From NCBI GenBank assembly GCA_035578155.1, contig JAPWDM010000002.1:39640811-39704810 (forward strand): a DNA stretch of 64,000 nt, in the 5' to 3' direction. Positions 1 to 12,752 of this stretch are shown piece by piece. Position numbers and translations under genes: made by a program. The number at the start of each line of letters is the position of its first letter. Within the stretch, counting starts at the first letter, position 1. A model generated the notes under the pieces. That model did not search any database. It was given only the letters and a program-made list of their open reading frames with translations, and was not told the DNA's origin. The stretch comes from Brachynemurus nebulosus. Its lineage: Eukaryota; Arthropoda; Insecta; Neuroptera; Myrmeleontidae.

Positions 1-189
1 GTAGAGCCGATTTTCCGGTAGAAGTAGTTGAGTACTTCTTACACTTTAAGCTTAATTCCTAGCAGTACAATATTGTGACTCCAACAGTGAATAATTCATT
101 TTAAATGTAATTCAGTATAACGGTAGGTTTTGAACTTGTGACTCTTTGAATTGTGATCCATGATTCTATTCATTGAATCACTCGTTCCT
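1..189. other. AT-rich sequence, nothing recognised
   Basis: No coding signal, RNA gene or repeat was recognised before the first MITE. Confidence 0.4.
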
Positions 190-193
190 TTAA

Positions 194-877
194 GGGTTGA
201 GGGTCCTCCAGAACTTTCAAATTTTTCATTTTTTGTTTTGCTTTAAAAGTTTATTTGAACCTTAAGGGATATATTTCTAATGTTTTAATCCCAACAGAAA
301 GATTATCTTAGATAACGATAAACTTCTTTTAACTCTACTTTTCAAGAACGAAAACTTTTTAATAGCGTTTTTCTCTAAACAGGTTTTTTTCCGCGCCGTG
401 GAACATAACTTAAAAAGTTATTAAGGTATTAACTTAAAATTTTGTACAGATATTCTTTAAGATATTGGCCTTTTCATATACCTAAAATTTTGCATAAATT
501 ATCACTATAAATATTGTTTATAGCAATTTGTTTATAAAAAAAGTGACATTTTTTTCTTTTTGATTTTAAATAGTGAAAAAAAGATTTTCTCATCAGAAAT
601 AGGTATATGCAAAGCGTAATGACTTATTTTAATAAAAATTTTTTGTCCGATTGAATTCAGTTAATTACAAGAGGCTGAGCATTCCACGGCGCAAATTAAA
701 AGAGTCAACTTGGAACAGCTGTAGCGCCGCCATTTTTTCTTTTTTTTTGCATAAAAATTTATGAGTGAATACACCATAACATGTACTATACTATGTAACT
801 TCATCTGATACAATAAATGTATTCAGTTTCTTAACAAAAATTATTAAAGAACCTGTTGTCTGGAGGACCCTCCCCCC
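194..877. mobile_element. TTAA-flanked MITE / foldback (piggyBac-type target)
   Basis: The ends are inverted repeats, sharing AGGGTCCTCCAGA after a G-rich stretch, and each end abuts TTAA (190-193 and 878-881). A second inverted pair lies inside it, around CCGTGGAA near 395 and TTCCACGG near 683. No transposase is present. A TTAA target duplication is the hallmark of the piggyBac superfamily, so this is inferred to be a non-autonomous member. The family assignment rests on the target site only. Confidence 0.65.
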
Positions 878-881
878 TTAA

Positions 882-1541
882 GGCTAATTTTTATAAAAAT
901 AATTATATTTCTTGTTTTTATTGATATCAGTATTACAGTACAACCTCGATTAACTAAGCCCGTTTAAATTCAATTAAAAGCCTTGTATTACCGAAAGCTT
1001 TGAACATTTGAATAAGCATAATTGGAAGAACACTGTATTATCAAAGTTTTTCGATTTTTTTACAGTCTATTAGAAACCCGGGCGCTATCGTGTAATATGT
1101 ATAGTTCGTTTCACAAAAATCTGGAACAAGTTTTATAGATTATTTTGAAGTGTTTTTAGCATTGTAAAATGGGTTACGAAAAGTTATACTATAGTCAGAC
1201 AATTATTTTTAGTCCTATGGATTTATTCAACATACATTTTTTGGTTTAAGATAATAACGTAAATAATATATCGGTCTTATAAGTAGTTGTATAAAAGTCA
1301 TAAGAAAGACAGAAGTTTGTAATTCTAATAACGAAGTCCTTATAAATTCCTCATATCTGTCAACGCATTAAGTGGTCTATTCGCACTTGACCACTTTGCA
1401 GTAGTCAATGTCGGATCTTGCGCAATTTTAGAGACAGTGTTGTTTTTTAAAAACTATCACTGAATTTTTTTTAAACGCATATAGAGAAGGTAAAAAGCTC
1501 AGATAATCATATTATTAACAAATCAAAGACTAATTTTAATA
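882..1541. other. AT-rich noncoding spacer
   Basis: No open frame with coding character, RNA gene or clear repeat was seen here. Confidence 0.4.
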
Positions 1542-1545
1542 TTAA

Positions 1546-1757
1546 CCGTAGAATACTACAATGGGTGAAAAAACACCTATTTATATTTGTGTAATTTAAA
1601 AGGGAATAAGGAGAATTTTTGCTAAGTTTTCTTGTATGCATCTTTAGTACTAGTTGTGACCTTGTCCTTCTGTCGTCTGTTATCTATAAAAATCAATTTT
1701 CTCTTTGAATATCCTGTGTAATAAATACATCGCAGAAATCATTGTAGTATTCTACGG
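1546..1757. mobile_element. TTAA-flanked MITE with 17-bp perfect terminal inverted repeats
   Basis: The termini are perfect inverted copies of CCGTAGAATACTACAAT, flanked by TTAA at 1542-1545 and 1758-1761. The interior of about 180 bp has no coding capacity. The terminal repeat is unrelated to that of the neighbouring 194-877 element, so it is a second family with the same target preference. Confidence 0.75.
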
Positions 1758-1959
1758 TTAAATAAAAGAAAGAAATATTTTATCCTGGAATTTTGAAAAA
1801 CTCTAGCCACTGAACTACGAAATCCTGACGTTATACGCGCTTGCCGAATTTTTTATTTTGATTGGTATGAATTTACTTACATTAGATTTACTTTTTGTCA
1901 GGACTATGATTCACAAGATTAAAAGGAATTTAGACTACAACAAATTTTAACAACTGTTT

Positions 1960-2320
1960 CAGTTACCATGGAAACAGAGACGGCGCAAAAGGTGGGCGAA
2001 GTAGGCGACTGCTCTGAGTCTTGCGCCCTTTGAGTCCTTACGGCGAGGCCTCGTCTGTGAAAGAAAGCTAGTAGATTTGGGGCTTGAAATTTAAAAAAAA
2101 AAATTCAGAAAAAAGGGGCCTTGTAAAAAGTATATTTTGGGAAAACAATTTTTGCACGTGCAAGAAAGCTGGTAGTACTTGATTAAAGTGGTTGTTAAGT
2201 TTTTTGTTCTGCTCGTTACTTAATTTTTAGGGAGAAAAGTCATCTTGCCCACTTCCTATTTTAGTCTTGCGCCGCCTTTACATGGAAATATTAATTTAAC
2301 TGTGTTCAGATTATTTTGAA
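1960..2320. repeat. Degenerate inverted repeat, possible old MITE
   Basis: Two imperfectly inverted blocks share a GGCGCAA core, a TTCCATG or CCATGG motif and GTGGGC-like segments (about 1965-2010 and 2245-2290). They look like decayed ends of a foldback element. No target duplication can be defined. Confidence 0.3.
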
Positions 2321-2499
2321 ACCATAACTACATATATTCATTTTAAATGTAAAAAAAATTTACAACACGGAATAATTTCACAATATCTAATTCCATATTA
2401 TGTATTAATTTTTTATTATTTAAATTAGTATTCGATTCTACAAATATGGTCAACAAAAAAAATTAAGAGTAATTATATTACATTGAAACTATAATCAAG

Positions 2500-2770
2500 A
2501 CACCCTTGTCACAGCATCCTGCGTAACATAGCGAATTTCTCAGTCTGTTTCGGTAAACAGCTAACCTAGAATAATGGTTCAAAAATTTATCGTACTTGAT
2601 TTTTCTGCTCCTTGCGATGATGTAATAAAAATTTCAAAAAAAAAAATTTTGAAACAAAACATTTGTTTTTAATTTTTCTCAAAAACTTTTCTTAGTTTAC
2701 TTATAGCAATGGTTCAAAAATCCATCTTATGTCGTTTTTTCCGCTCTCGGTGTAATTTCGCTTCGTAAGG
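2500..2770. repeat. Dispersed repeat, second copy near 14985-15100
   Basis: A segment with a CAGCATYCTGCRTAACAT core and a GGTTCAAAAATYYATC-like motif (at about 2577 and 2709) resembles 14985-15100 in the same orientation. It is an interspersed repeat of unknown class. The rest of 1758-3747 is AT-rich, and no gene was recognised in it. Confidence 0.35.
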
Positions 2771-3742
2771 TGTAATTCGATCCTGAATAATTTAAAAATT
2801 GGAAAACGTTTGAATTTTGGTAATTTTTTTTTTTTTTTATGAAAAAGACCCAAAATACCCAGCAATAGTTGACGTACTCATCCAAGATTTTTTCACTCGT
2901 AAAAATAGGATGTTACATCTAAATTTTAGCAAATGTTATTTTTGGGTTCTAGGAACCTCAAAACAAATTTCTATCGTAGTCCCGCGCTTAAGACTCACCA
3001 TGACACCTGTTGTTATAGTTGAATTTGGAAATTCACTAACAATATTCATATATTTATTATGTATTAATATTTTACATGGCATATTTTTTTTAATATTATA
3101 TGTCATAATTTAATGTTACTTTCGATAGCACATAAAGGGTATAGCCGGATAAGTATAGGTGAATCGGCCTCGGAAGCGAATTATGTTAATAACTATATTA
3201 GCGGTATGGTAAGGCTTCAAAATTAATTATCACATGTTTGAGTAAATATTTTTGAGTACATTGTTAATAAGCTATGAATTAATGAACAATATTTCTCTCT
3301 TCTATTTCTATTTTACATATTTCTCTTTCTTAAGATACCCTAGACTTTAAAATTAAAATTGAAGCGTAGTCAGCCATGTTTTGTATTGCAAATTTGAAAA
3401 AATAATGTAAAAATTTTCACTATTTGTACTTTTTAAATTGCGTTTTTCGTTATAATTTAAAAAAAAAAATATTATGGCAACTTGATCTGCTTACAACTGT
3501 AAAAACCCTATTAGAAAAAAAGCACAAGAAATAACATTTCACCGATAATATTTTTTTGACATATATTAGCCGTCTCTCTGAAAAAATATTTGCGTATATA
3601 CATTTCATGTTAAATAATAATTTAATATTACATATCAAGTATGCAAAGGATGTAAAGAAGCATGATAAAGTTCACTTATGATAAATTGACCACTTTTCTT
3701 ATGTGAATTCAATAGTAAATATAGTCAACTTATTTTGAATGA

Positions 3743-3875
<133 letters not shown>

Positions 3876-4874
3876 CAGTAGAACCTGTTTAAGTTGGACA
3901 CCCGCGGTGCAATCAAAAACTGTCCAACATAAACAGGTGTCCAACATATGCAAAATACCAAAATCATCTACGCTTAGTAATTTTAAGGTTAACACTAATT
4001 TAGAATATAATTAATTATTTATTATTTATTATTTAATTAATTATTTTTAAAGTAATACATATACACACATCTACGTATCAATATTTATTGAAATAAACTA
4101 TCGAATAACAATCGTAATACATACATATTATAGATATTTAAACATTATCTTTCGTAAAAAAATCACTTATCTTAGTTTGTTTGGATACAATTTTTAGGAA
4201 AATTTTGCTTTCTAATTTGCTTTGAATTTTGAATAAATCTTCTAACAGTTCGCATGGGTTTTCAGTTAAATACTTAATGGCGGTATTTATACCGTTCAAA
4301 GCTTCTTCAGGGGTTGTTGGTTTCTCCGCTACTTTCTCGTACTCGTCACTAGATTCTTCGATTTCTTGTTCCTCGTCTAGTTGTAAAACATGTTGAAGAA
4401 CGTCTTGATATGTATTGAAGACATGATCGTGTACCTCCAAGTAGGCATCGGCGGTGATCATTTCTTCAGCAGTCTGTAACTGATTTTGAAACTCTGGAGG
4501 TAATAATTTAATTGCATCGCGAAGTTCTGAATCAGGGTCTTCATTATGATCCCCTTCATTTGCTTTTGGAATACTAAAACCAGCTCGTCTAAAACACTTA
4601 ACAATTGTTTCCGTAGCTACAGCTTGCCATGCTTCGCTGATCCGTGTTTCGGTCACGTGTAAAATACATGAATGTCCAACGTAAACAGGTCAAAATATCA
4701 AAAATCATTTTAAAAAACTGTCCAAATTAGACAGGTTTCCAACATATAGAGGTGTCCAACTTATAAGTATTAATATGCATTTAAAACAATGTAATTTCGC
4801 CAGGCCAATTGAAAAGTGTCCAATTTGAGCAGGTGTCCAGTATACAGAGGTGTCCAACTTGGCAGGTTTCACTG
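3876..4874 (-). mobile_element. Internally deleted pogo/Tigger DNA transposon, 999 bp
   Basis: The terminal inverted repeats start CAGTAGAACCTG at the left and, read inward on the other strand, CAGTGAAACCTG at the right. Both continue to a shared AAGTTGGACACC, and the element is flanked by TA on both sides (3874-3875 and 4875-4876). Several further TGTCCAAC copies occur subterminally (near 3922, 3941, 4674, 4739, 4754, 4838 and 4850), which could be transposase-binding sites. The only coding remnant is the C-terminal part of a transposase on the minus strand. At 999 bp it is far shorter than a full Tigger (about 2-3 kb), so it is a deletion derivative that would depend on an active relative. 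Confidence 0.9.
4138..4656 (-). pseudogene. C-terminal fragment of a Tigger/pogo transposase with a PIP box
   Basis: This 172-codon open frame encodes a sequence typical of the region after the DDE domain of Tigger/Jerky-type transposases. Near its N-terminus it carries an AWQAVATETIVKCFRRAGF segment, followed by an acidic stretch. The HTH/CENP-B DNA-binding domain and the catalytic DDE residues are absent, so it cannot be an active transposase. The extreme C-terminus has QTKISDFF (fragment residues 160-167), an exact match to the PCNA-interacting consensus Qxx(I/L/M)xxFF. Binding of PCNA by Drosophila pogo transposase through its C-terminus is established; here it is inferred from the motif. 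The ATG is only the first Met in the open frame and is probably not a real start. The frame is intact, which suggests a fairly recent deletion or, less likely, retained use. Confidence 0.85.
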
Positions 4875-4876
4875 TA

Positions 4877-6360
4877 TAAACATTTAATTTTGTTGCCGCC
4901 ACTGTCTAGTACTTGCATAACTTTTACTTTAATAAAACAATGTTGTTACAGGTTCTTTTGTAATAAATAATATGTATTCTTTCGTCATTGGCCTGCATAT
5001 ACAAGGCACGATGTTGTTTGATCCGAAAAATGTCCGATACCTAATTACAATTAACGTTTTTAATTGATAAAAAATCTACTTTAAAGGATAGTGTCTTGAT
5101 ATTTAGTGCTAGTTACAGATTCCGATTATGGCTCTTTTCTTCATCTTTATTATAATAAAATTTAGATTGTTGTTGTCTAAAATAAGTATGAGGGATGAAG
5201 ACGAAATTCGATATTTTGGTAGCCAAGATGGAAAAACTATCCCCAAACTATTGAAACCTTTTTAGCAAATCCAGAAAGAGTCAAAATATTACTTTTTAAT
5301 TCCACAAGAATTCTAGAATGTAGTCTGGTTTTACGACTGTTCCAAAACATAAAAACCTTTTTGTATTACGCATCACATTGATTTTTTTTATTATTCTTCA
5401 TTTCGTTGCGTGTTTAAAATTGTCCTCTCACGCTAAACAAGTAAATTCATAGTTCAACTTGTACCTTGTACAAACAGTCAAAACTTTTAATATCTTAAAA
5501 AATACTTTATCAAACATTTTTTCTTACTATCTGTCAAAACTTCATACCGAAAGAAATTGCTACAGTTATAAATATGAGATGCAATATGTATGTATAATAA
5601 CGGATAAAGTAAAAATACTATTTTTGGATTTTATCGATTCATGACCGAGTTACGTATAGGATTAAAAGCAGCACGATGTGATGGCACTACCAAGTACAAG
5701 AATTCGTATTATAATCATTTATTTGAGAACAGATATTGTTATGTAAATTGACAGATAAATATAAATTAAATGCCAATGGATTCCGCAATGTGAGTTAATA
5801 TCTATTACTTGTGTGTTCTTATAAACACAATCGGTTTGGGGAGAGCAATGTTGGCGAATTCTTGAGAAAAAAATTATTATAATATTGTCATTAAAATAAA
5901 TTATTATATTGTTGTCCTGCCAAAATACCTAATAAGCGTGTTTTTAAACCAGACCCTATACCAAATAAAAAGTTCAGAGCGAGTACCTACATTGAAAGTT
6001 CTGTTAGGCGTAACTCACGAGTCACGATCGTTTTCCATAGAAATTCTTAACTGATATATCTACCAAATGAGCAGAATATTTACAAATGTTCGTAAACGTT
6101 TTATTCTTTTATTCTTAACTTTTCACTTTTGCTGTCAAAGTGACGAAATTTATTTTAGAAAGTTTATTTGCTTCCAGTTTTAACATTCTATCATTTTATT
6201 TACGTTTTCTAAACATTGAAATAGATTTGTAAACTTCATGGCGTCATTAAATTAAAAAATTTATTTTTTCTCAAACCAAACTTGATTCAAGTGATTTGAA
6301 CTACGGTAATTGGTTAAATTATGGTAACTTGGGTGGGAACTTTTCATTTTGCTGTTAAAA
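4877..6360. other. AT-rich noncoding spacer
   Basis: Nothing could be assigned. The small open frames look random and have no recognisable domain. Confidence 0.4.
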
Positions 6361-8429
6361 CCCGTGAAAAAATGATTGGATCTAATTGGATCCAATTGGA
6401 TCTGAATTATTACCGGGTGTACCGGGTGATCTGTACTACCCGGCAACATGAACGCAAATTTTTTTTTATTATCTCTTTTCTACTATCTCTCTTTCTTTAT
6501 CTTTATATGTATGTACTATACAACATTCCCTATACCTTATGGACTATGTACCATTTCTTTTTATTGTAAATGTTGACCTCTTGTGGAATTCGATCACTGT
6601 TCATGTTGCAGGTGTGTAGAACATGACGCCATTTTTTAAAGAGTTGACATCTTTTAACGACTGGGCTACGCTATCCTTGTTTATATGTGTCATAAAATAC
6701 TATGTATATTTTTATATTTGATAAATTAGTAAACTTAAGAAATTGTTAGAATTTTTATAACCTTTTTATTTTTAAATTAATACCGAATAAAAAAATTACT
6801 GTTAATAATAACAAAAAAAAAAAAAATTATTTTAACAATGAATTTATTAATGGCAAAATTTTAAATGTAATCATTGTTATTAGACTTGAAAAGTAAAATA
6901 AGAATTTTTCACCATAATATTTTTATCATATCAGCAATTATAAATTATTATATATCAGAAATTATCAGGAATTATTAAAAACAGGAATTGATATCCAAAA
7001 AATTTTATCCTGAAAGTTGGAAAAGTTTTTTTTTTTATGAGTGGACTTTTATTTTTTATTCCAAATTTTTAAGTATACTTTATTTTTTAAAAAAAGGTGG
7101 TAATCCTAGTTGTCTTACAGCTTTTAAGTTATTAGCAACCAGCCCGTTGTAAATAAACTTAATTTTTCGTTAAAATTAGTGGTCGATTCGATTTTTAAAA
7201 ATAAATTTGAAATCTGGAAACAACATTTTAGTATTTTTTTTTATTCCGTTTTCGTAGAATTAACCCCTAATCATCCCTGATAGCTCCTCTGACAGCTCTT
7301 TAAAAAAGAACAACATCGCTAATTTAAACTTTTGATCTAAGTATATAGTCTATGTTTTACAATTTTCGAAATATTTCTCTGCCAGAAAAAAATTTTTGAA
7401 AATCTATGATAAATTTAATAAAAAATTATGAAACTCTATGAAACAGTAAATTATTAAAAAATCATATTTTTTCATAGAAAATCATAAAAAATGACGACGG
7501 CCTTAATGAAAAATTATGCATACTTCTAAAACATTATGAATTATAGATAACTATGAAAAAAAAAATATGAATATCAATTACATCTAAATATCTGAAAATC
7601 TATTAAAATCTCTGTTTTTTACCGATAATTTCTGACAAACGACGAATTCTTCTGCAAAAATATGACGCTGAATTATGATCATAAAAATGTGCAAATTTGG
7701 ATATGTTTTTCATAGTTTTTCATAATTTGTCATAATTTTTTTCCGTCAGGGTTGACAATTTGAAATTTCGCTCTAATTTTTGAAAGACAATTTCACCTCT
7801 TTTAATTGTTTTTTTATCGAAATATACCTACATAAAAATAAACTTTTAGATTTGCAATAAAATATTATGTTATATTGGTAAAGAGCCTTCTTTTATTCAT
7901 GAATCCTTATTTCATTTTTGAAAGTTCTTATTAAGTAGGTTATTTAACTTAAAGTCCTATTTTAATTCATAAACAAAAACAGCATGTCAAATTAGATTTG
8001 ATGATCATTCATTAAGAAATAAAATAACAGATACAACTGGACTTGACAAATAAAATTAGAAATCAAATTCAACTGGACTTGTTAAATCTAATCAAAATTA
8101 AATTATCAGATCCAATCGGATCTGTCAAATAAGAAAAAAATTATATATCAAATCCAATTGGATCTGAAAAATAAAGAAAAATAAAATGCCAGATCTAACT
8201 GGATCCAATTGGATCAAATTGATCAATAATTGGATCTACTTGGATACAATTGGATCTGACCAATTAAAATAAAATAAAACATCAGATCCGATTGAATAAC
8301 TGACAATAATAGCGAGATAAAAATTAGATCTATTTGGATCAAATTAGATCAAATTGGATCAAATTGGATCAAATATTGGATCTGATTAGATCCAAATGGA
8401 TCGAATTAGACCAATCATTTTTTCACGGG
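6361..8429. mobile_element. Foldback element, about 2.07 kb, with GGATC-rich subterminal repeats
   Basis: The two ends carry a 19-bp perfect inverted repeat, CCCGTGAAAAAATGATTGG, followed on both sides by WTTGGATC-type repeats. At the right end these run for about 400 bases. No transposase or clear target duplication was found. The interior (6450-8000) is A/T-rich and includes ATGAAAAATTATGA-like repeats around 7380-7750 that may be another decayed inverted repeat. Confidence 0.55.
8000..8420. repeat. GGATC-rich degenerate short-period repeat
   Basis: Dense recurrence of ATTGGATC, AATTGGATCAA and their complements, in places with 10- to 11-base spacing (best at 8330-8400). It lies inside the 6361-8429 foldback, and its left-end counterpart is at 6376-6405. 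Function is unknown; transposase-binding iterons are one possibility. Confidence 0.7.
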
Positions 8430-8919
8430 AATGACAAAATTCCTTTTCGAAATATGACTGATTCGGCAGAAGTCGTTTTTCTAGTGATCCGTTAGTGTGA
8501 TTCAGTGAATCAGTCAGTGTGGTTGATGTCAGTGTGGTAGACAATAATTTGTCCGTTCATTTGGCAACATAAAACTGAAAATTTTCAAAAGGGAACTAAA
8601 TTTAAAGATATTGATGTAAAACTTAATTTTTATGTTAAGTTTTCGAACTTTAGAAATCTGAAATTGGTAGAAAGATCCATTTTATTGGATAATAATTTTT
8701 TTCTACTCCTGTTGAAGAACACGCTCATTATATTAGAAAATCGAATGGAGGCGTGGTTTAATATTTAGCCTATCCGCACGAGTTTTTCGATTTGTCACCA
8801 GATAGCAGTTAAAGAAATAGTGGCAATTTTGAATTGTTCATTTTTGCTTGGCAACAATAAATTATTATAAAAAAAATAGGAACAACATTCCAAAAATTTG
8901 CTTTTTTTCCGTTAATTTT

Positions 8920-9123
8920 TCAGTAGTAGTTAATGTTTGAAATGCTAGTTGCAATACTTAATTCGCTATCAGATATAATAAACGTAGAAAATTTTGGGAA
9001 CACAAAATCGCTAGAAACATGTACTTTGAAGTCAGTCAATTCCTTTATGACACTGGTAACATTCGATTCAATTGTAAATTCGATTTCATCAATTTTTTCT
9101 TTCATAACATCAAATACATACAT
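8920..9123 (-). pseudogene. Orphan open frame of 67 codons, possible coding remnant
   Basis: The minus-strand frame has a mixed, protein-like composition (Glu, Asp, Lys, Ser, Val) unlike the low-complexity frames around it. Upstream, a lysine- and glutamate-rich stretch continues in another frame, with a TATG-type short repeat at the junction. No domain is recognised. It may be a fragment of a transposon protein or chance. The rest of 8430-10148 holds nothing identifiable. Confidence 0.2.
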
Positions 9124-10148
9124 ACATTGTCTTCTTCATCTCCTCTTGCTTTTTTTTGTTTTTCCTTCTAGATTGTTAATTGCTTCTAGATTACCGTGAG
9201 AAATAGTCGATTATTTCTTATTTGAACATTTTTATGAAGAAATCTTTCTTAAATGTTTTCTCTTTTAATAAGGCTCGAGTTTCTCTTAATGAATCAAACT
9301 TTGTATTGATTGTATAATATTGAAACTTGAGAGATGGGACAGATATTTTCTTGATGTATATTACTACCTATAGTAGATAGATTAAAATATGATTAGGTAG
9401 TAAAAAATAAGTTTTGTAATTATACTTATGTAATAAAATCTTGTGGTTTAAAATGAACTGGACAAACTCTCATTGAAGGCATAACTTTTTTACCCATTTT
9501 CTGAATGTTTATCCATACTAATCAGCGACCAACCAATTCTTCTTTGTTATATTACGATTGTAGCAACATTTGTATATCATTCTTGGGACCTTCTACTGTT
9601 GCATTCAAACACACAACAGTATACTTTTACTTCTTCGTGATGAAAATTCCATAATTTGAACAATTTTCATTTATTAAATTTGATTAAATTAGGGTAAAAT
9701 ATTTTTAATGACAAGTCATAAAAAAATTACAGCTGATTAAAGTTCAGTTGATTTAAATGAAATGTACAAATAGCCTTTCCGCAGTAGTTTATTTTCGGGC
9801 CACCAGATAGCATATCAAAATTTTCCGTTTTCCGATATCTATTAATTGTTGAGAAAGTTAAGCATTATTCAAAGGTGTGGAGGAGTGACCATTACTCAAT
9901 ACGTTTTTGACCAATGAAATCACAGTATTAACCATTATTCAATGTATTTGCGATTGTTTTATGTATAATGTATGTATCAAGTTTTAATTTAATATATGTT
10001 GCGTAGTAACGTTCAAGTGAACCAAGTAGTATATATTTGTTTTGATCGCTTTATACATATTATATAAATATTTAATGAAATTAGAAATAGATTAAAAATT
10101 TGATTTAAAATTTATATTCAATTTTATTTAAATCAAAATGGAAAAAAG

Positions 10149-10266
10149 TCGTAGAAAAAATATCGTATTCTACTAGCTTACAATGGCTATTACTCACTCA
10201 GATGCATTTCGACATTCGCCTCGCAAGCTCGGCTCGTGTCGCAATTTCATCTGCGTGAGTAATAGC
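10149..10266. mobile_element. Short hairpin MITE (GTCGTAG family)
   Basis: An imperfect palindrome runs from GCTATTACTCACTCAGATGC (10186) to its inverted counterpart ending TGCGTGAGTAATAGC (10266). It is preceded at 10149 by GTCGTAGAAAAAATAT. The same GTCGTAGA tag sits beside hairpins at 39492-39583 and, as a near match, 40459-40604, so this looks like a dispersed family. No coding capacity. Confidence 0.5.
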
Positions 10267-10324
10267 TCGATCATTACTAGCTCGTTGAATAATATACTAT
10301 TAATGCGTTGATCGTGAAGTTTAA

Positions 10325-10773
10325 GACCCGATTTACATTAACGCTCCGCTCTCGGTACGCTCCCACTCCGATATAATCTTGTTGTGTTCACATTACAGTG
10401 CTGATATCATGCTTGTACTTATTCGTTCTCTATTCACATTATAATCCCACTCTAGGTACGCTCTCAGTTCGGTCTCAGTTCGATACAAATATCTTTTCAT
10501 AACAACTGAATGCAAGCGGAGTGGAGTGGAATCAAAAAAGTGTTTACACTATAGCTACAAGCCATAACAAGTCTGATATCGCTCCGATAAAATATTACAT
10601 GAGTGGTATTGATATTGGAGTGACATCGGACCAGGAGCGAACCGTGACTGATATCGGACCAATATCAGAGCGATGATGTGAATACACTCATTGTTTATTG
10701 TGTAATAATATTTTATCGAAACGGGAGCGTAGTGATATCGTACTGACAGCGGAGCGTTAATGTAAATCGGGCC
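10325..10773. mobile_element. PIF/Harbinger-type MITE
   Basis: The inverted ends share a CCCGATTTACATTAACGCTC core of at least 24 bp, preceded by GA on the left and GG on the right, and continue as an imperfect foldback of about 60 bp rich in GCTCC and GATATC motifs. A 3-bp TAA duplication flanks the element (10322-10324 and 10774-10776). TWA 3-bp targets and GGCCC-like ends are typical of PIF/Harbinger. No open frame inside. It ends 176 bp upstream of the ODF3-like start codon and could contribute to its 5' region. Confidence 0.75.
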
Positions 10774-10949
10774 TAAGTAGTTTTACTGGGAAACTCATTT
10801 AGGCCTTTTTACATATATTATGTTTTGCGGTTCTCATTTCTACATATAACAAACAGTTGACACTCAAAAAAAAAAAAAAAATGGTGATTAAATGTCAAAA
10901 TTTCTTTTTACAGCTATAAACAATTAGAGTAAAATAAATAAAAAAAAAA

Positions 10950-12520
10950 ATGGGTGGCTTTACACAACGTGCTTGGGTACCAACAAAACGTCGAGGTCCA
11001 ATTGCCGCCGAAGCTACAAGTCCCGGACCGGCCAGTGTTTGTTTACCATCATTAATTGGCGGCAAAAATGTTCCTATTTCGCAGTTGAATCGTGCACCAG
11101 CTTACTCATTCGGCAATCGTCACAACGATCCCGTAGATGTAGTAGGACCAGGACCAGCACAATATGATGTAACCGGTTTAAGTGCGAAAGGTAGTATTCT
11201 AACTTCAAAATAATTTTAATTCTAATTGAATTATTCTTTTTTTTTTATAAACGTTTTGTATTTTTTCATTATTCATATTTTATAAAATTGGCTAATTATA
11301 TACTTGAGAGCTAACAAATAAGGATTTTGGAAGGTAACACAATATTTTCTTGTCACATGTTAGGGATTCATTTGAACTCATCCTTCATTAAAGAACAAAT
11401 CATTCTTACGTATAAAAGCGCCGGAAAAAGAACAATTCCTATGCCATTTAATATTTCAGATTTGCATTATTCTCACTGAAAATTCATTTCTATTCTTACG
11501 TATTCCGTAGGGGGTTGTTTTTGCGCTCGAATATCTTGATAATTTTTTCATTAACAAGAAAATAAGGCAAATCTAGTTAGTTAAAAAAGTCAAGATGGTA
11601 AAGTAGAAGGCTTATACGAATTGTTTACTTAAAGCTAAAATATCTTATATAAGCTGAATACACAATTTTTTAATCCTAATAAATTTTTGTGGTATTTTTT
11701 TCAAGTAGGAAAGGCTACGACACCCGCCGTAAGTATTCATAGCCGTAATAAGGAATTAAGTCAATTCACAACACCAGCACCATGTGACTATGCACCAGAA
11801 AAATCGATAAAAGCTCTTCTGGACACATCACCAAAATATACAATTGGAATTAAACCGCACACAGAAAAACCCGATGACATTCCAGCACCAAACGTATACA
11901 CAATTCCCTCAACAATTGGTGGAACTAAAGAAGGTAAAATTCAAATTCTAAAAACAATTTAAGAGTTTTTATTAAAATAATATTTTTTTAGGTAATAAAC
12001 GAGCTGCTCCGGCTTATACTATCTCAGGAAGAAACAAAGATATGCCCGATGAACGAACTAAATTCCCGGGCGCTGGTTCATACGATCCATCAGATAATTT
12101 TGTCACACCAAAATCACCAGCATTTACAATTAGCACGCGTTATGATCCCCCACGTGATACTAGCAATAAACCTGGACCAGGAGAATATGCCCCTGAGAAG
12201 GTTTGCTCCTTTTATTACTAAAGATTTAAATCCTTCACTAACTTCCGATTTTATAGGTGCAAATCAATAAATCCCTTTCACCCGACTTTTCCTTTAGTAT
12301 TCGTCATTCACGCTACCTCGGAAAATTTGAACCTCATTTAATTCCAGATTATATTTGTGTATATCCTTAAATCTTTTTTCTTGTTCTTTGAACTGTAAGT
12401 GGGTCTGTTTTTAAATAATAATAATTGAATTTTAATGGTGATACTTTTCAGGTTATTTTGGATTACCCTCCAGCGCACAGCTTTGGCATAAGACACTCGC
12501 CTTACTCTTATAGCTATTAA
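10950..12520 (+). CDS. ODF3: ODF3/CIMAP (SHIPPO) family protein, four exons
   Basis: Coding exons are 10950-11190, 11709-11933, 11992-12200 and 12452-12520. They splice with GT/AG junctions and matching phases (1, 1, 0) into 744 nt, 247 residues, about the usual length of ODF3 proteins. Each exon carries the family's Pro-Gly-Pro repeats: SPGPASV and GPGPAQYDV in exon 1, TPAPCDYAPEK and IPAPNVYTIP in exon 2, FPGAGSYDP and KPGPGEYAPEK in exon 3. Exon 4 adds the short C-terminus ending HSFGIRHSPYSYSY. The family (outer dense fibre of sperm tails, ciliary microtubule-associated) is structural and expressed mainly in testis or ciliated cells; that role is inferred here. The first ATG fits the conserved N-terminus. 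The three introns are 518, 58 and 251 bp. All splice sites were chosen by eye; frame continuity and domain order support them. Which ODF3 paralogue this is cannot be told. Confidence 0.93.
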
Positions 12521-12752
12521 GACAACTGCCATATTTCTAAAATGTCGCATTTTATTTCGTTGAACTTAAATTTTGGTTAATTTTATAATTTTTTTTAATG
12601 AAACAAAATTTTAGCACTAAATTTTTTTTATTAACTTATTTTAATTTTATGATTTTGTGAATTGAATAATTTAGATCTCGAAATTTGTTTATTAATACAA
12701 TAAGAAAATTTAACTGACTTTGTTGCTTATATGATTTCATGTAGAGTAATAT

